DNA from: Bacteroidales bacterium
Lineage (GTDB): Bacteria > Bacteroidota > Bacteroidia > Bacteroidales > P3
Direction of reading: 5' to 3'
NCBI GenBank assembly: GCA_024685285.1
Contig: JAIKVZ010000025.1
Span: 1 to 64,000 of the forward strand
DNA: 64,000 nucleotides
Below the pieces are notes generated by a model. That model was not told where the DNA came from. It searched no databases and was given only the letters and a program-made list of their open reading frames with translations. Made by a program: the position numbers and the translations under genes. Positions 36,004-45,950 of the stretch are shown here, one piece after another (the stretch's first letter is position 1; each line of letters begins with the position of its first letter).

Positions 36004-36882
36004 ATGAAAAAGACCCTACTGGCCGCCACGTTAGCCTTTGCGGCATTGTTCATGACCTCGTGCAACCAGCAGAAAGAGCAGTTGGCCGCCGCACAGCAGC
36101 AGAACGACTCGCTGATGTCGGTCATCAACGCCAAAGACGCCGAGATCGACGGCCTCTTCACCATGCTCAACGAGATTGAGGACAACCTCTCCATGATTTC
36201 TTCGAAATACTCCACCGTGCAGGAGCTGCGCCGCAACTCCACCGAAGGATCATACAATGTCAAGACCGCCATCAACGACCAGATGACCTCGATTGACAAC
36301 ATCATGGCCGGCAACAAAAAGAAAATCTCAGAGCTCTCGGCAAAGGTTGCCTCCCTCAACAGCAAGAACGAAGAGCTGCAGGCCTACATCACCCGCCTCG
36401 AGGAGCGCGCCGCCCAGCAGGAGGCCCAGATTGCCGAGCTGCTCACCGAACTCGAGAACAACAAAGTGGTTATCAAAGGCCTCAACAAAAACATCAGCGA
36501 CCTCGCCGCCTCCAACCAGGAGAAAGACCTCTACATCGCCGAGCAGACCGCCAACGCCAACAAGGTGTACTTTGTGGTAGGCTCATACGACGAGCTCAAA
36601 GAGGCCGGCATCGTTACCAAGAGCGGCGGCTTCATCGGCATTGGACGCAAACAGGGCACCGTGGCCGACATGAACACGGCCCTCTTTACCGAGATCGACC
36701 GCACCAAGGTGACCACCATTGCCATCAACAAAAAGAAAGCACAGGTAATATCCAAGCACCCCACCGGCTCCTACGAGATGGTTATGGACGAGAACGACGA
36801 GAGCGTGTTCGCCTACCTGCGTATCCTCAACCCCACCCAGTTCTGGAAACAGACCCACTACCTCGTCATCACCACCAAGTAA
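36004..36882 (+). CDS. Coiled-coil lipoprotein
   Basis: A 292-residue lipoprotein: signal MKKTLLAATLAFAALFMTSC (lipobox MTSC). Residues about 22-190 are a long coiled-coil rich in Gln, Glu and Ala. The C-terminal part (KVYFVVGSYDELKEAGIV ... THYLVI) is a compact domain seen in related Bacteroidota lipoproteins of unknown function. It has its own terminator at 36,901. It is probably anchored to a membrane facing the periplasm. Confidence 0.82.
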   Translation: MKKTLLAATLAFAALFMTSCNQQKEQLAAAQQQNDSLMSVINAKDAEIDGLFTMLNEIEDNLSMISSKYSTVQELRRNSTEGSYNVKTAINDQMTSIDNIMAGNKKKISELSAKVASLNSKNEELQAYITRLEERAAQQEAQIAELLTELENNKVVIKGLNKNISDLAASNQEKDLYIAEQTANANKVYFVVGSYDELKEAGIVTKSGGFIGIGRKQGTVADMNTALFTEIDRTKVTTIAINKKKAQVISKHPTGSYEMVMDENDESVFAYLRILNPTQFWKQTHYLVITTK

Positions 36883-36900
36883 ATAGAACGCAACACATAC

Positions 36901-36932
36901 GGGGCGGCGAGGCAACTCGTCCGCCCTTTTTT
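36901..36932 (+). terminator. Intrinsic terminator of the coiled-coil lipoprotein gene
   Basis: GGGGCGGCGAG and CTCGTCCGCCC form a stem with a GCAA loop and one bulged base, followed directly by TTTTTT. It begins 18 bases past the stop. Confidence 0.75.
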
Positions 36933-37034
36933 ATTGGCTGAGAAGAACCAATAGATAATCGCTTGATTATCGGCTGTTTGTCGCACAAAGGTCGCTCCAC
37001 AAACGCCAAAACATCGGTGGCCGTGGGTACCCCG

Positions 37035-37080
37035 CCGATGTTGACCCGACCTCAACCCGACCTTAACCCGAACCTAACCC
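37035..37080 (+). repeat. Dispersed 11-bp-period repeat core, copy 4
   Basis: Reads CGATGTTGACCCGACCTCAA, then CCCGACCTTAACCCGAACCT and AACCC. With the next 100 bases it forms a unit of about 140 bp nearly identical to that at 11.6-11.77 kb. It lies between the convergent lipoprotein gene and secA. The part from 36,933 to 37,034 shows no gene. Confidence 0.88.
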
Positions 37081-37091
37081 ATTTATATTAT

Positions 37092-37137
37092 TGAAAACCA
37101 GCCTGTTGTGTGGTATTTTACAACAGGATGGTTTTCA
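37092..37137. terminator. 18-bp hairpin, second copy
   Basis: TGAAAACCAGCCTGTTGT pairs with ACAACAGGATGGTTTTCA across the same GTGGTATTTT loop as at 11.7 kb, with a single mismatch. It follows the secA end on the minus strand and probably serves as its terminator. Confidence 0.6.
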
Positions 37138-37156
37138 GTGGTTTATATTTTTCGTA

Positions 37157-37189
37157 CTATCGCAATATCAATTTGCGGTGGGTGAAGCC
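37157..37189 (-). pseudogene. Relic of a T9SS sorting-domain gene end
   Basis: The minus strand reads codons for GFTHRKLILR followed by TAG, matching the last residues (HRKLILR, TAG) of the T9SS cargo gene at 11,746. Both are followed by the same hairpin and repeat core. No upstream frame continues the homology; secA ends at 37,208. This is therefore a leftover 3' end of a lost or copied cargo gene. Confidence 0.6.
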
Positions 37190-37207
37190 ATTGCCACCGC
37201 AAAAGCT

Positions 37208-40200
37208 TCACTCTTCGCGGCCGTGGCAGTTCTTGTATTTCTTGCCGCTGCCGCAGGGGCATGGGTCGTTGCGGCCCACTTTCTTCTCGACATGGACCGG
37301 CATGGGCTTCGACTTGGGCTGGCCGCTCTGCTCTATGGCTTGCTGCTGCTGGCGGGCCGAGCGGTCGAAGTCGTTGGCCGAGCGTCCGGCACGCAGCCCG
37401 CGCTGGTTGCTCTGCGGCATTCGGGCCTCGCGCACCTCGCTCTCGTCGGGCAGAGGCAGCTGGGCTCGGCTGAGGAAGGAGGTGATTTCGCGGTTAATGT
37501 CGAGCAACATCTTCTCGAAGAGGTTGAACGACTCGAACTTGTATATCAACAGGGGGTCTTTCTGCTCGTAGGCGGCGTTCTGCACCGAGGTGCGCAGGTC
37601 GTCGAGTTCGCGCAGGTGCTCTTTCCAGAGGTCGTCGATCACGGCCAAGGTAATGCCTTTCTCGATGCTGAGCTGCACTTCGCGGCCATGGTTCTCGTAG
37701 GCTTTCTTGACCGGCACAATGCAGTTGAGGGTCTTCTTGCCGTCGGTTATGGGGAAGGCCACGTTGATGTAGTGCGTATTCTTGGCTATATTCTCGATAA
37801 AAGGATAGGCTTGCTCGCAGAGGCGCTGCATACGCTCGCGGTAGGCGGCAAAGAACTGGTCGTAGAGCAGCTGTATGGCGTCCTTGCGGTTGAGCGAGAG
37901 GAACTCGCGCTCGGTCATAGGCACCTCGTGGGCAAAGACCTTGATGACGTCGAGCTGGAAGTCGTCCCACACATGGCCGTCGGTATAGAGGAGCTCGCAG
38001 GTGTCGTAGAACATGTTGCTGATGTCGATACTGAGGCGGTCGCCATAGAGGGCGTTGCGGCGCTTGTTGTAGATGACGGTGCGCTGGTTGTTCATCACGT
38101 CGTCATACTCGAGCAGACGCTTACGCATACCGAAGTTGTTTTCCTCGACTTTCTTCTGTGCGCGCTCAATCTGCTTGGTGATCATGTTGTGCTGAATCAC
38201 CTCGCCCTCCTGCAATCCCATACGGTCCATGATTTGGGCAATGCGTTCTGAACCGAACAGACGCATAAGGTCGTCCTCGAGGCTGACGAAGAAGAGGCTC
38301 GACCCCGGGTCGCCCTGACGGCCGGCACGGCCTCGCAGCTGGCGGTCGACACGACGGCTCTCGTGGCGCTCGGTGCCGATGATGGCCAAGCCGCCGCGCT
38401 CACGCACATCGCCCTTGAGCTTGATATCGGTACCACGGCCTGCCATGTTGGTGGCTATGGTTACACGGCCCGGCTCGCCGGCCTGGGCAACGATTTCGGC
38501 CTCTTTCTGGTGCAATTTGGCGTTGAGCACGTTGTGGGGAATCTTCTTCATCTTGAGCATCTTGCTCAGGAGCTCGGAGGTTTCGACGCTTGTAGTGCCG
38601 ACCAGTACGGGACGGCCCTCGCCGATGAGACGTTCAACCTCGTCGATCACAGCCTTGAATTTCTCGCGCTTGGTCTTGTAGATCATGTCGTCCATATCGA
38701 TACGGGCGATGGGACGGTTGGTAGGTATGACCACAACGTCAAGCTTGTAGATGTTCCAGAACTCGCCGGCCTCGGTCTCGGCAGTACCGGTCATACCGGC
38801 CAGCTTCTTATACATACGGAAGTAGTTCTGCAGCGTGATGGTGGCGTAGGTCTGCGTGGCGGCCTCAACTTTGGCGTTCTCCTTGGCCTCGACGGCTTGG
38901 TGCAGGCCGTCGCTCCAGCGGCGACCCTCCATGATACGGCCGGTCTGCTCGTCGACAATCTTGACCTGGTTGTCCTCGGTAACAATATAGTCAACGTCGC
39001 GCTCAAAAAGGGTGTAGGCCTTGAGCAACTGGTCAACGGTGTGGACGCGGTCGCTCTGTATGGCAAAATTATTGTAGATCTGCTCCTTGCGTGCTGCTTT
39101 TTCTTCGGCGCTGAGGTTCTCGTGTTCCAACTCGGCGATCTCGCTTCCCACATCGGGCAGTTGGTAGAACTTGCGGTCCTCGCCCAAATCGGCCAGGAAG
39201 TCCATACCCTTGTCGGTCAGCTCCACTTGACGCTGTTTCTCATCGATGACAAAATAGAGCTCATCGTCGATGATATGCATATACTTGTTCTGCTCCTGCA
39301 TATAGAAATTCTCTGTACGCTGCAGGATGGTCTTGATACCAGTCTCGGAGAGGAATTTAATCAAGGCTTTGTTCTTGGGCAGACCGCGATAAGCACGCAA
39401 CAGCAATTTGGCAACCTCGTCTTCCGGTTTGGGGTCGGGGTTTGTTGCCAAACCGCGCTTGGCGTCGGCAAGTATCTGTGTCACCAAATTGCGCTGCACG
39501 TTGTAGAGCTTCTCAATAACGGGCTTGAAACGGTAGAACTCCTGCTCGTCGTCGTCCTTGCCTGTGGGGCCTGAAATAATAAGGGGGGTACGGGCATCGT
39601 CGATCAAGACGGAGTCGACCTCGTCGACAATGGCGTAGTTGTGGCCGCGCTGAACCAGTTCCTCTGGGTTGCGGCTCATATTGTCGCGCAAATAGTCAAA
39701 ACCAAATTCGTTGTTGGTACCGTATGTAATATCGGCAGCATAGGCACTGCGGCGGGCCTCGCTATGGGGCTCGTGCTTATCGATACAGTCTACAGTGAGG
39801 CCATGGAACTCGAAGAGCATTCCCATCCACTCCGAGTCACGTTTAGCCAAGTAATCGTTCACGGTGACCACGTGCACACCCTTGCCGGGCAAGGCATTAA
39901 GATACACCGGCAAGGTAGCCACAAGGGTCTTACCCTCACCAGTGGCCATCTCGGCAATCTTGCCGCTATGGAGCACCGCACCACCAATAAGCTGCACGTC
40001 ATAGTGCACCATGTCCCAAGTTATCAAGTTGCCACCAGCCATCCACTTGTTGTCGTACACAGCCTTGTCGCCATCAATAGTGATTGAAGAGTGCGATGCG
40101 GCCAGGTCGCGGTCGTGGTCGGTGGCAGTCACTGTCACCTGTTCGTTCTCGGCAAAGCGGCGGGCGGTCTCCTTAACCACAGCAAAAGCCTCTGGCAGTA

Positions 40201-40519
40201 TGTCGGCAAGGACCTTCTGGGTTTTGTCGTAGCTCACCTTCTCCAAGTCGTCGATACGTTTGTACAGGCTCTCCTTCTCCTCTACAGGCATATCATACTC
40301 CTGCTCAATACGGTCGCGCAAAGCCTTCAGCTCGGTCTCCTCGGCCTCGATAGTCTTGCTTATACGCTCTTTAAACTCTATGGTCTTGGCACGCAATGCA
40401 TCGTTGCTAAGTTCTTTGATAACCGGGTACACTTTCAGTGTGGCATCGAGGTACGGCTGCACCTCTTTGAGGTCGCGCTGCGACTTGTTTCCAAATATTT
40501 TCGTCAGTATATTGGCCAT
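37208..40519 (-). CDS. secA: Preprotein translocase ATPase SecA
   Basis: The 1103-residue motor of the Sec pathway. Walker [15 protein letters not shown], the [15 protein letters not shown] segment, [11 protein letters not shown], and [12 protein letters not shown] are all intact. The end is a SEC-C zinc motif ([19 protein letters not shown]), which binds SecB or ribosomes in other bacteria. The length over 1000 residues is normal for Bacteroidota SecA. It has its own promoter at 40,573-40,605. Confidence 0.97.
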   Translation of the reverse strand: MANILTKIFGNKSQRDLKEVQPYLDATLKVYPVIKELSNDALRAKTIEFKERISKTIEAEETELKALRDRIEQEYDMPVEEKESLYKRIDDLEKVSYDKTQKVLADILPEAFAVVKETARRFAENEQVTVTATDHDRDLAASHSSITIDGDKAVYDNKWMAGGNLITWDMVHYDVQLIGGAVLHSGKIAEMATGEGKTLVATLPVYLNALPGKGVHVVTVNDYLAKRDSEWMGMLFEFHGLTVDCIDKHEPHSEARRSAYAADITYGTNNEFGFDYLRDNMSRNPEELVQRGHNYAIVDEVDSVLIDDARTPLIISGPTGKDDDEQEFYRFKPVIEKLYNVQRNLVTQILADAKRGLATNPDPKPEDEVAKLLLRAYRGLPKNKALIKFLSETGIKTILQRTENFYMQEQNKYMHIIDDELYFVIDEKQRQVELTDKGMDFLADLGEDRKFYQLPDVGSEIAELEHENLSAEEKAARKEQIYNNFAIQSDRVHTVDQLLKAYTLFERDVDYIVTEDNQVKIVDEQTGRIMEGRRWSDGLHQAVEAKENAKVEAATQTYATITLQNYFRMYKKLAGMTGTAETEAGEFWNIYKLDVVVIPTNRPIARIDMDDMIYKTKREKFKAVIDEVERLIGEGRPVLVGTTSVETSELLSKMLKMKKIPHNVLNAKLHQKEAEIVAQAGEPGRVTIATNMAGRGTDIKLKGDVRERGGLAIIGTERHESRRVDRQLRGRAGRQGDPGSSLFFVSLEDDLMRLFGSERIAQIMDRMGLQEGEVIQHNMITKQIERAQKKVEENNFGMRKRLLEYDDVMNNQRTVIYNKRRNALYGDRLSIDISNMFYDTCELLYTDGHVWDDFQLDVIKVFAHEVPMTEREFLSLNRKDAIQLLYDQFFAAYRERMQRLCEQAYPFIENIAKNTHYINVAFPITDGKKTLNCIVPVKKAYENHGREVQLSIEKGITLAVIDDLWKEHLRELDDLRTSVQNAAYEQKDPLLIYKFESFNLFEKMLLDINREITSFLSRAQLPLPDESEVREARMPQSNQRGLRAGRSANDFDRSARQQQQAIEQSGQPKSKPMPVHVEKKVGRNDPCPCGSGKKYKNCHGREE

Positions 40520-40572
40520 AACTATCTATTAATCAATTCAATTTCTTTGGCTATATAGCCACATTAAACGTG

Positions 40573-40605
40573 CAAATATACACAAAAAAACTCATTTAGG
40601 GCAAA
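40573..40605 (-). promoter_or_regulatory. Promoter of secA
   Basis: On the minus strand, TTTG (40,602-40,605), a 21-base spacer, then TATATTTG (40,573-40,580), about 53 bases before the secA ATG. Both boxes match. Confidence 0.7.
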
Positions 40606-40642
40606 AAACATTTCACGAGGGTGACACTATCGGCTGTTTTGT

Positions 40643-41386
40643 TCAAAATCTGTAGTTCATACCCAAGGCCAGAGTAACGTTGCTGTACACGAATTCAGCC
40701 TCGCTGGCAAATAACAAACCAGCCTTGATGGTGAACTTCAGGTTCTCTCCGCCCACTCTGAACATAAGTTGTGGCTCGGCTATGGGGGTCAACGAAGTAT
40801 ATCTCTTTGCTTCACAACTCCAACTGTCTGTTGAGCTGTTATAGGACCACCTGTTGTCGGCAAAGTCTGGTTTCAGCACACCGCCTTTTAAACCAAATCC
40901 CAGGTCTATATGCCCTTTGGCCAACCCGACCCAGCCTGCATTAAACTGCAGAAAGCCTGTAGCATACTGACCACCTGCAGGCTTGGTGGTATATAATATA
41001 GAACTGTTTTCAGCAGTTTCGGGTGGCTCATTGGCATTGTCACTGCCTGGAGCATACCCCCACCCTGCTCCCAAGTAGCCCTCAAGAACAAACTTGTCAA
41101 GGGGCAGATATCCGCCAACAGCCAGATGTCCCATACCTCCCTTAAGGGTTTCAGTGCTCAAATATACCTGACCGGCAATGTGGTCTGTAATGCCATAAGA
41201 GGCTGTAAGATGAGCACCCATGCTGGATGGGAAAATAACAAACGTAGAAAGAGACAAACTACCGTCGATACGTAAATCGCCTTGATGGTTGATAAGCGGA
41301 ATATCAACCGCTTGAGGTTTATAATATATGCCGCATGACGAGAGTGTCAGGGCCAGTACAATTGCTAAAAAAATGTTCTTATTCAT
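40643..41386 (-). CDS. Lipoprotein-signal, barrel-like surface protein
   Basis: A 247-residue protein. ATG at 41,386 gives MNKNIFLAIVLALTLSSCG with lipobox LSSC; earlier in-frame starts at 41,401 and 41,416 add a few residues. The mature part has repeated beta strands (AHLTASYGITDHIAGQVYL, LEGYLGAGWGY) and ends VTLALGMNYRF with a terminal Phe, as in outer-membrane barrels. A lipobox plus barrel-like ending is unusual, so either the Cys is not lipidated or this is a surface lipoprotein. It is the last gene of the TPR-folC-sufB operon. Confidence 0.7.
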   Translation of the reverse strand: MNKNIFLAIVLALTLSSCGIYYKPQAVDIPLINHQGDLRIDGSLSLSTFVIFPSSMGAHLTASYGITDHIAGQVYLSTETLKGGMGHLAVGGYLPLDKFVLEGYLGAGWGYAPGSDNANEPPETAENSSILYTTKPAGGQYATGFLQFNAGWVGLAKGHIDLGFGLKGGVLKPDFADNRWSYNSSTDSWSCEAKRYTSLTPIAEPQLMFRVGGENLKFTIKAGLLFASEAEFVYSNVTLALGMNYRF

Positions 41387-41412
41387 ATTGCTAATTTTCA
41401 TTGTTTGTATTA

Positions 41413-42858
41413 TCAACCCACGCTACCTTCAAGCGATATGCTAAGCAATTTCTGGGCTTCTACGGCAAATTCCATTGGCAATTTCTGTAGCACGTCTTTG
41501 GCGTAACCGTTGACAATAAGTCCAACCGCACTTTCGGCCGAGATACCCCTCTGTTGGCAGTAGAACAGTTGGTCCTCGCTTATCTTGCTCGTCGTGGCTT
41601 CGTGTTCCAATATTGCAGTATGGTTATCGGCCTTGATGTATGGCCATGTATGGGCCCCGCATTTGTCACCAAGCAAGAGCGAATCACACTGAGAATAGTT
41701 TCGCGCACCGTCGGCACCGTGGCCAATCTGCACCAAACCGCGATAACTATTATGACTATGGCCCGCACTGATACCTTTGCTCATGATAGTGCTTCGGGTG
41801 TTTTTGCCGACATGAATCATCTTGGTGCCAGTGTCTGCCTGCTGGTAGTTATTTGTAACAGCAACACTGTAAAACTCTGCCGAGCTGTCGTCACCTTGTA
41901 AAATACAACTTGGGTATTTCCAGGTTACGGCACTGCCCGTTTCAACCTGCGTCCAACTCAACTTGCTGTGGCTACCTTTACAGATACCGCGCTTGGTTAC
42001 AAAATTGTATATTCCACCTTTGCCTTCTTTATCACCAGGATACCAGTTCTGCACAGTGCTGTACTTCACCTCGGCATCTTTCATTACCACAATTTCGACT
42101 ATTGCGGCGTGCAACTGATTTTCGTCGCGCTGCGGAGCGGTACAGCCTTCCATATAACTCACGTATGCACCCTCATCGGCCACTATCAAGGTTCGCTCAA
42201 ATTGACCTGTTCCACGGGCGTTTATACGGAAATAGCTGCTCAACTCCATGGGACACCGCACACCTTTTGGTATATAGCAGAACGACCCGTCGCTGAACAC
42301 TGCCGAATTGAGGGCGGCAAAAAAGTTATCAGTACTTGGCACCACGCTGCCAAGATACTGGCGTACCAAGTCGGGATATCGCTGAACGGCCTCACTTATT
42401 GGACAGAAAATAATGCCTTTCTCCTCAAGTACTTTCTGGCTTGTGGTCTTGACGCTTACCGAATCCATTATCGCATCGTATGCCACGCCGGCCAATGCTT
42501 CACGTTCACGCAAAGGTATGCCTAATTTGTCGAATGTAGCGAGCAACTCCGGGTCAACTTCGTCCATACTTTTCTTCTTTTCCTGCTTCGGAGCGGCAAA
42601 GTATATAATATCCTGATAATTCGGGGTTTCATACTCCAGATGGGCCCAATCAGGTTCTTTCATCTGTACCCATCGATGGTACGCCTTCAAACGAAAATCG
42701 GTAAGCCAGTCGGGCTCGTTTTTTTTCTTTGAGATAAGGCGCACCACATCCTCGTCAAGACCTTTGCGAATGGTCTCGGTATCAATGTTGGTGGTAAAAC
42801 CCCATTTATATTCCTCGTTTGTTACCTGCTGTATTATGTCGTTATTATCCTGTTCCAT
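41413..42858 (-). CDS. sufB: Fe-S cluster assembly scaffold subunit SufB
   Basis: The 481-residue scaffold subunit that builds Fe-S clusters with SufC and Suf[19 protein letters not shown], the [20 protein letters not shown] stretch and [17 protein letters not shown] are characteristic. The usual partners sufC, sufD and sufS are not beside it; upstream is folC and downstream a surface protein. SufB would have to find its partners from another locus. Confidence 0.95.
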   Translation of the reverse strand: MEQDNNDIIQQVTNEEYKWGFTTNIDTETIRKGLDEDVVRLISKKKNEPDWLTDFRLKAYHRWVQMKEPDWAHLEYETPNYQDIIYFAAPKQEKKKSMDEVDPELLATFDKLGIPLREREALAGVAYDAIMDSVSVKTTSQKVLEEKGIIFCPISEAVQRYPDLVRQYLGSVVPSTDNFFAALNSAVFSDGSFCYIPKGVRCPMELSSYFRINARGTGQFERTLIVADEGAYVSYMEGCTAPQRDENQLHAAIVEIVVMKDAEVKYSTVQNWYPGDKEGKGGIYNFVTKRGICKGSHSKLSWTQVETGSAVTWKYPSCILQGDDSSAEFYSVAVTNNYQQADTGTKMIHVGKNTRSTIMSKGISAGHSHNSYRGLVQIGHGADGARNYSQCDSLLLGDKCGAHTWPYIKADNHTAILEHEATTSKISEDQLFYCQQRGISAESAVGLIVNGYAKDVLQKLPMEFAVEAQKLLSISLEGSVG

Positions 42859-42870
42859 AAGCGCTTTCAG

Positions 42871-44205
42871 TTATCTTTTACTCAATATTGACTTTAGACG
42901 GGCAATATCTGCCATTGCATCGGCAACGAGGAAAATACTACCCGTTATCAATATCATATCATCATCGTTTGCGTTGTTTTTAGCCGCCTCAACTGCCGAA
43001 AACACATCGGTATACGCCTTGCCTGGCATACCCAATTCGGTAGCCGAAGCTGCAAGTTGGACGGCCTCAAGCCTGCGTGGCACCGATGGCTGGGTGTAAT
43101 AATAGGTAGCTGACGTCGGCATAAGTCGCAATACCGAGGCAAAATCCTTGTCGTTGACACAACCATATACTATATGCAAATTCCGGTAGGTCAATGTTCG
43201 CAGTTTCTCAAGCATAGCTTTCACACCATCGGCATTATGGGCTGTCTCGCATATGGTAAGTGGTTGATAGGCCACGATCTCCCACCTGCCGTGCAATCCG
43301 GTTTTTGTAACCACATTGGCAATGCCTTTATGGATAGCTTCTGGTGTAATGATATATCGGCCTTGGTGTTGTATGGCCTCTATGGAGGCAAAAAGTGTGG
43401 CAAGATTCTTAAGTTGGTAGCTCCCAGTCAAAGGCGTCTCAATGCCGGAAAATAGTCGCTCACCATCGCGATCTACATTAACCACTGTCCGACCACAATC
43501 CGAACCTAACCCGAACTTAACCCGATAATGATCATCGGCAAAAACGATTGGTGCATGGTGTTCGGCGGCTTTGGCTTCAAAAACAGGCCGTGTCTCGCAA
43601 TGGCTCTCTCCTACCACCACAGGAACGCCGTCTTTGATTATTCCGGCTTTTTCTGCAGCAATTTTGGCCAGTGTGTTGCCGAGGAACTGAGTGTGGTCGA
43701 AACCAATATTTGTTATAACACTCAACTCAGGCGTAATCACATTGGTTGAATCGAGGCGGCCACCCATGCCCACCTCAATCACGGCTACATCAACATTGTT
43801 GTTGGCAAAGTGGTTGAACGCCATACCCACCATCATCTCAAAAAAAGAAAGCTGCAGTTCGGCAAAGGTTGATTTGTTGGCTTCGACAAAATCCACCACG
43901 GACTGTTGTTCTATCATATGCCCATTTATACGTATGCGCTCACGCATATCCACCAAATGTGGCGAAGTATATAGACCTACACGATACCCTGCCTCATGGA
44001 GTATCGAAGCCAAAAAGTGACTCACCGAGCCCTTGCCGTTGGTGCCGGCTACGTGTATTGAGTGGAACTTACACTCTGGATGGCCTAACGCCTCCATAAG
44101 TTTCTGCGTTGAAACTATGTCGGCCTTGTATGCAGCCTGACCTATGCGATGATACATAGGCAGTGAGTTGTATAGATAGTCAAGTGTTTGGCTGTATGTC
44201 ATCAT
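42871..44205 (-). CDS. folC: Folylpolyglutamate/dihydrofolate synthase
   Basis: A 444-residue Mur-ligase-like enzyme adding glutamate to folates. The P-loop HVAGTNGKGSVSHFLASI and SPHLVDMRERIRING are typical, along with VIEVGMGGRLDSTNVI and ITNIGFDHTQFLG. Residues about 228-235 (RVKFGLGS) are encoded by a copy of the dispersed genomic repeat, so a short insert has been tolerated in a loop before the C-terminal domain. Its start overlaps the end of the upstream barrel gene by four bases. Confidence 0.93.
   Translation of the reverse strand: MMTYSQTLDYLYNSLPMYHRIGQAAYKADIVSTQKLMEALGHPECKFHSIHVAGTNGKGSVSHFLASILHEAGYRVGLYTSPHLVDMRERIRINGHMIEQQSVVDFVEANKSTFAELQLSFFEMMVGMAFNHFANNNVDVAVIEVGMGGRLDSTNVITPELSVITNIGFDHTQFLGNTLAKIAAEKAGIIKDGVPVVVGESHCETRPVFEAKAAEHHAPIVFADDHYRVKFGLGSDCGRTVVNVDRDGERLFSGIETPLTGSYQLKNLATLFASIEAIQHQGRYIITPEAIHKGIANVVTKTGLHGRWEIVAYQPLTICETAHNADGVKAMLEKLRTLTYRNLHIVYGCVNDKDFASVLRLMPTSATYYYTQPSVPRRLEAVQLAASATELGMPGKAYTDVFSAVEAAKNNANDDDMILITGSIFLVADAMADIARLKSILSKR
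43500..43525 (+). repeat. Dispersed repeat core, copy 5, inside folC
   Basis: CCGAACCTAACCCGAACTTA followed by ACCCGA matches the two terminal units of the repeat. It lies within the folC coding sequence without breaking its frame, the only coding copy in this window. Confidence 0.75.
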
Positions 44206-45947
44206 TTAGGCAGTGTGTAGGATAAGCCAACAATAAATATTGCCCGCTGCGATGGATAGTTGGCCCATAGCATATAGCGCTGGAAAGCCATATTATCAGC
44301 TTTCAGGAAGAAACTGAGGGCACGGTTGTGTCGGTATTCCACTTCGGCGTTTATGCCGTAGCGCAGTGGCATAGTCTGGCCAGCCAGTTCGTCATCCATC
44401 TTGCCGAGCAACGCAAGACCGAGGTGGCCAAACCACTTATAGTTGTAATTGAGATCAAGGTTGAAGTGCAAATCGAAATCAGGTCTATAGAGCAGATATT
44501 GACCAGTACCTACCACCTTGTAGTTATAATAATTGCCACCAAGTTCAAGTTTTATCATCTCATCGTTCACGAATGCAACATCAGCACCCATTTTAAGACG
44601 GTTGTCATCAAAATAGTATGGGCTGAAGACATTATGCAATCCGTAGTCTCCGTTGAGGGCAAAACTCATATCGTCGCGCAGCAAAGCATACTCAATATTA
44701 GCTTTGACTTCCAGTTTCTTGCTCATCGACCAGCGGCCATATGCCACAAAATCATAATGTCTTGTAGCACGAAGTTCGCTGCCTGGTGCAATGTACGGAT
44801 TTATCAAACTCATTGTATGCCAACTGTTGGCGTCAATACCACCAGTTGCACCCACACTGAGCACAAGATTCTCGCCCATGAACGACTTGCTCACCACAAC
44901 GTCAGGAAACACCCTAAACACCACATTGTTGGAAGTAAAAGCGTCCCAACCAGTTGTCAAACCGGCATGAAAATGAAGGCCACTGAACATAAAGTCGGCA
45001 TACGGATTAATTTTCAGAATATTGCGCGAGTGTTTTACCGTGTCAGGGGCTGCACCAGAATAGCCCAGCGGCATTGTACCGTTGGCATCGGGCTTGAAAG
45101 CGTTTGCATATGCATCCCAATCTATGTGCAGGAAAGCTACACCTTTATATTTATTCATCACAATGAAGCCATAGTTCACATCACCTGTCAGATTTAGCTG
45201 CAACTCGGTCTGTCCATACGAGGCCCATAGATTGGCCAGGCGCATATTGGCAGCATAGCCGAACCGTCCCTTGTCGAGTTCAAGGTTCTTCACTCCGGCA
45301 TTCCAGCAGAGATAATTGAAATTGGATGTGTAGTCGGCCAACTTGATGTCACTGCGCTGCCTGCCAAGCACAGCCTGCAAAGTGCTGTCTGTGAATCCAT
45401 AATAGAGATTATGATCGTTTGTGAATGCAATATCTGAAGAAATCTGCAGTTTGCCGTTAAGGATGTATTTTCCAAACGCCGACAACGTGGTCATAGAATA
45501 GTGGTTTGGCCCGACTGAAGGCAGTTTGTCCCACGATGAGCGGTGCTGCAACGCCGCTCCGTAGGTCAGTTTCTTGTCGCGCAGTGAGTTATAGTACGCC
45601 TCTGCCAACGGCGACCAGTAATTGCCAAACCCCAAACGGAAATAGTTGTTATACAACTTGGTGGTTGGTTCGCCCACAATGCGTGCCGCCTTGATTCGTG
45701 CAGGCTCGTAGAGCGAGTTGAGGCGGCGAGGCGATACGGTATATGTAAACCTGTGTTGCAGTGTCGATGACGTGTCGGCCATCACCGGCGGAATATTTAT
45801 CTTTGTGGCCTCGTCTATTTCGGGACGGTACGAACCAGTCACTATCACCTGTTCATTGTATTCAGGTGTATCACTCTGTGCCATAACAGCTGTGGTGAAC
45901 ACCGTGAGCAGCATGGCTGCTATTGCTATGCGTCTTGTAGTATACAT
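44202..45947 (-). CDS. Outer-membrane TonB-receptor-like barrel protein
   Basis: A 581-residue protein with signal peptide (MYTTRRIAIAAMLLTVFTTAVMAQ cleavage region) and the short N-terminal EQVIVTGSYRPE, recalling a TonB-box/plug start, but without a full plug domain. The rest is many beta strands with aromatic girdles, and the end GLSYTLPK is slightly atypical since it lacks a terminal Phe. In Bacteroidales this gene often sits between a large TPR protein and folC, as here. It may form a channel with the TPR protein; that is inference. Confidence 0.75.
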   Translation of the reverse strand: MYTTRRIAIAAMLLTVFTTAVMAQSDTPEYNEQVIVTGSYRPEIDEATKINIPPVMADTSSTLQHRFTYTVSPRRLNSLYEPARIKAARIVGEPTTKLYNNYFRLGFGNYWSPLAEAYYNSLRDKKLTYGAALQHRSSWDKLPSVGPNHYSMTTLSAFGKYILNGKLQISSDIAFTNDHNLYYGFTDSTLQAVLGRQRSDIKLADYTSNFNYLCWNAGVKNLELDKGRFGYAANMRLANLWASYGQTELQLNLTGDVNYGFIVMNKYKGVAFLHIDWDAYANAFKPDANGTMPLGYSGAAPDTVKHSRNILKINPYADFMFSGLHFHAGLTTGWDAFTSNNVVFRVFPDVVVSKSFMGENLVLSVGATGGIDANSWHTMSLINPYIAPGSELRATRHYDFVAYGRWSMSKKLEVKANIEYALLRDDMSFALNGDYGLHNVFSPYYFDDNRLKMGADVAFVNDEMIKLELGGNYYNYKVVGTGQYLLYRPDFDLHFNLDLNYNYKWFGHLGLALLGKMDDELAGQTMPLRYGINAEVEYRHNRALSFFLKADNMAFQRYMLWANYPSQRAIFIVGLSYTLPK

Positions 45948-45950
45948 GGT

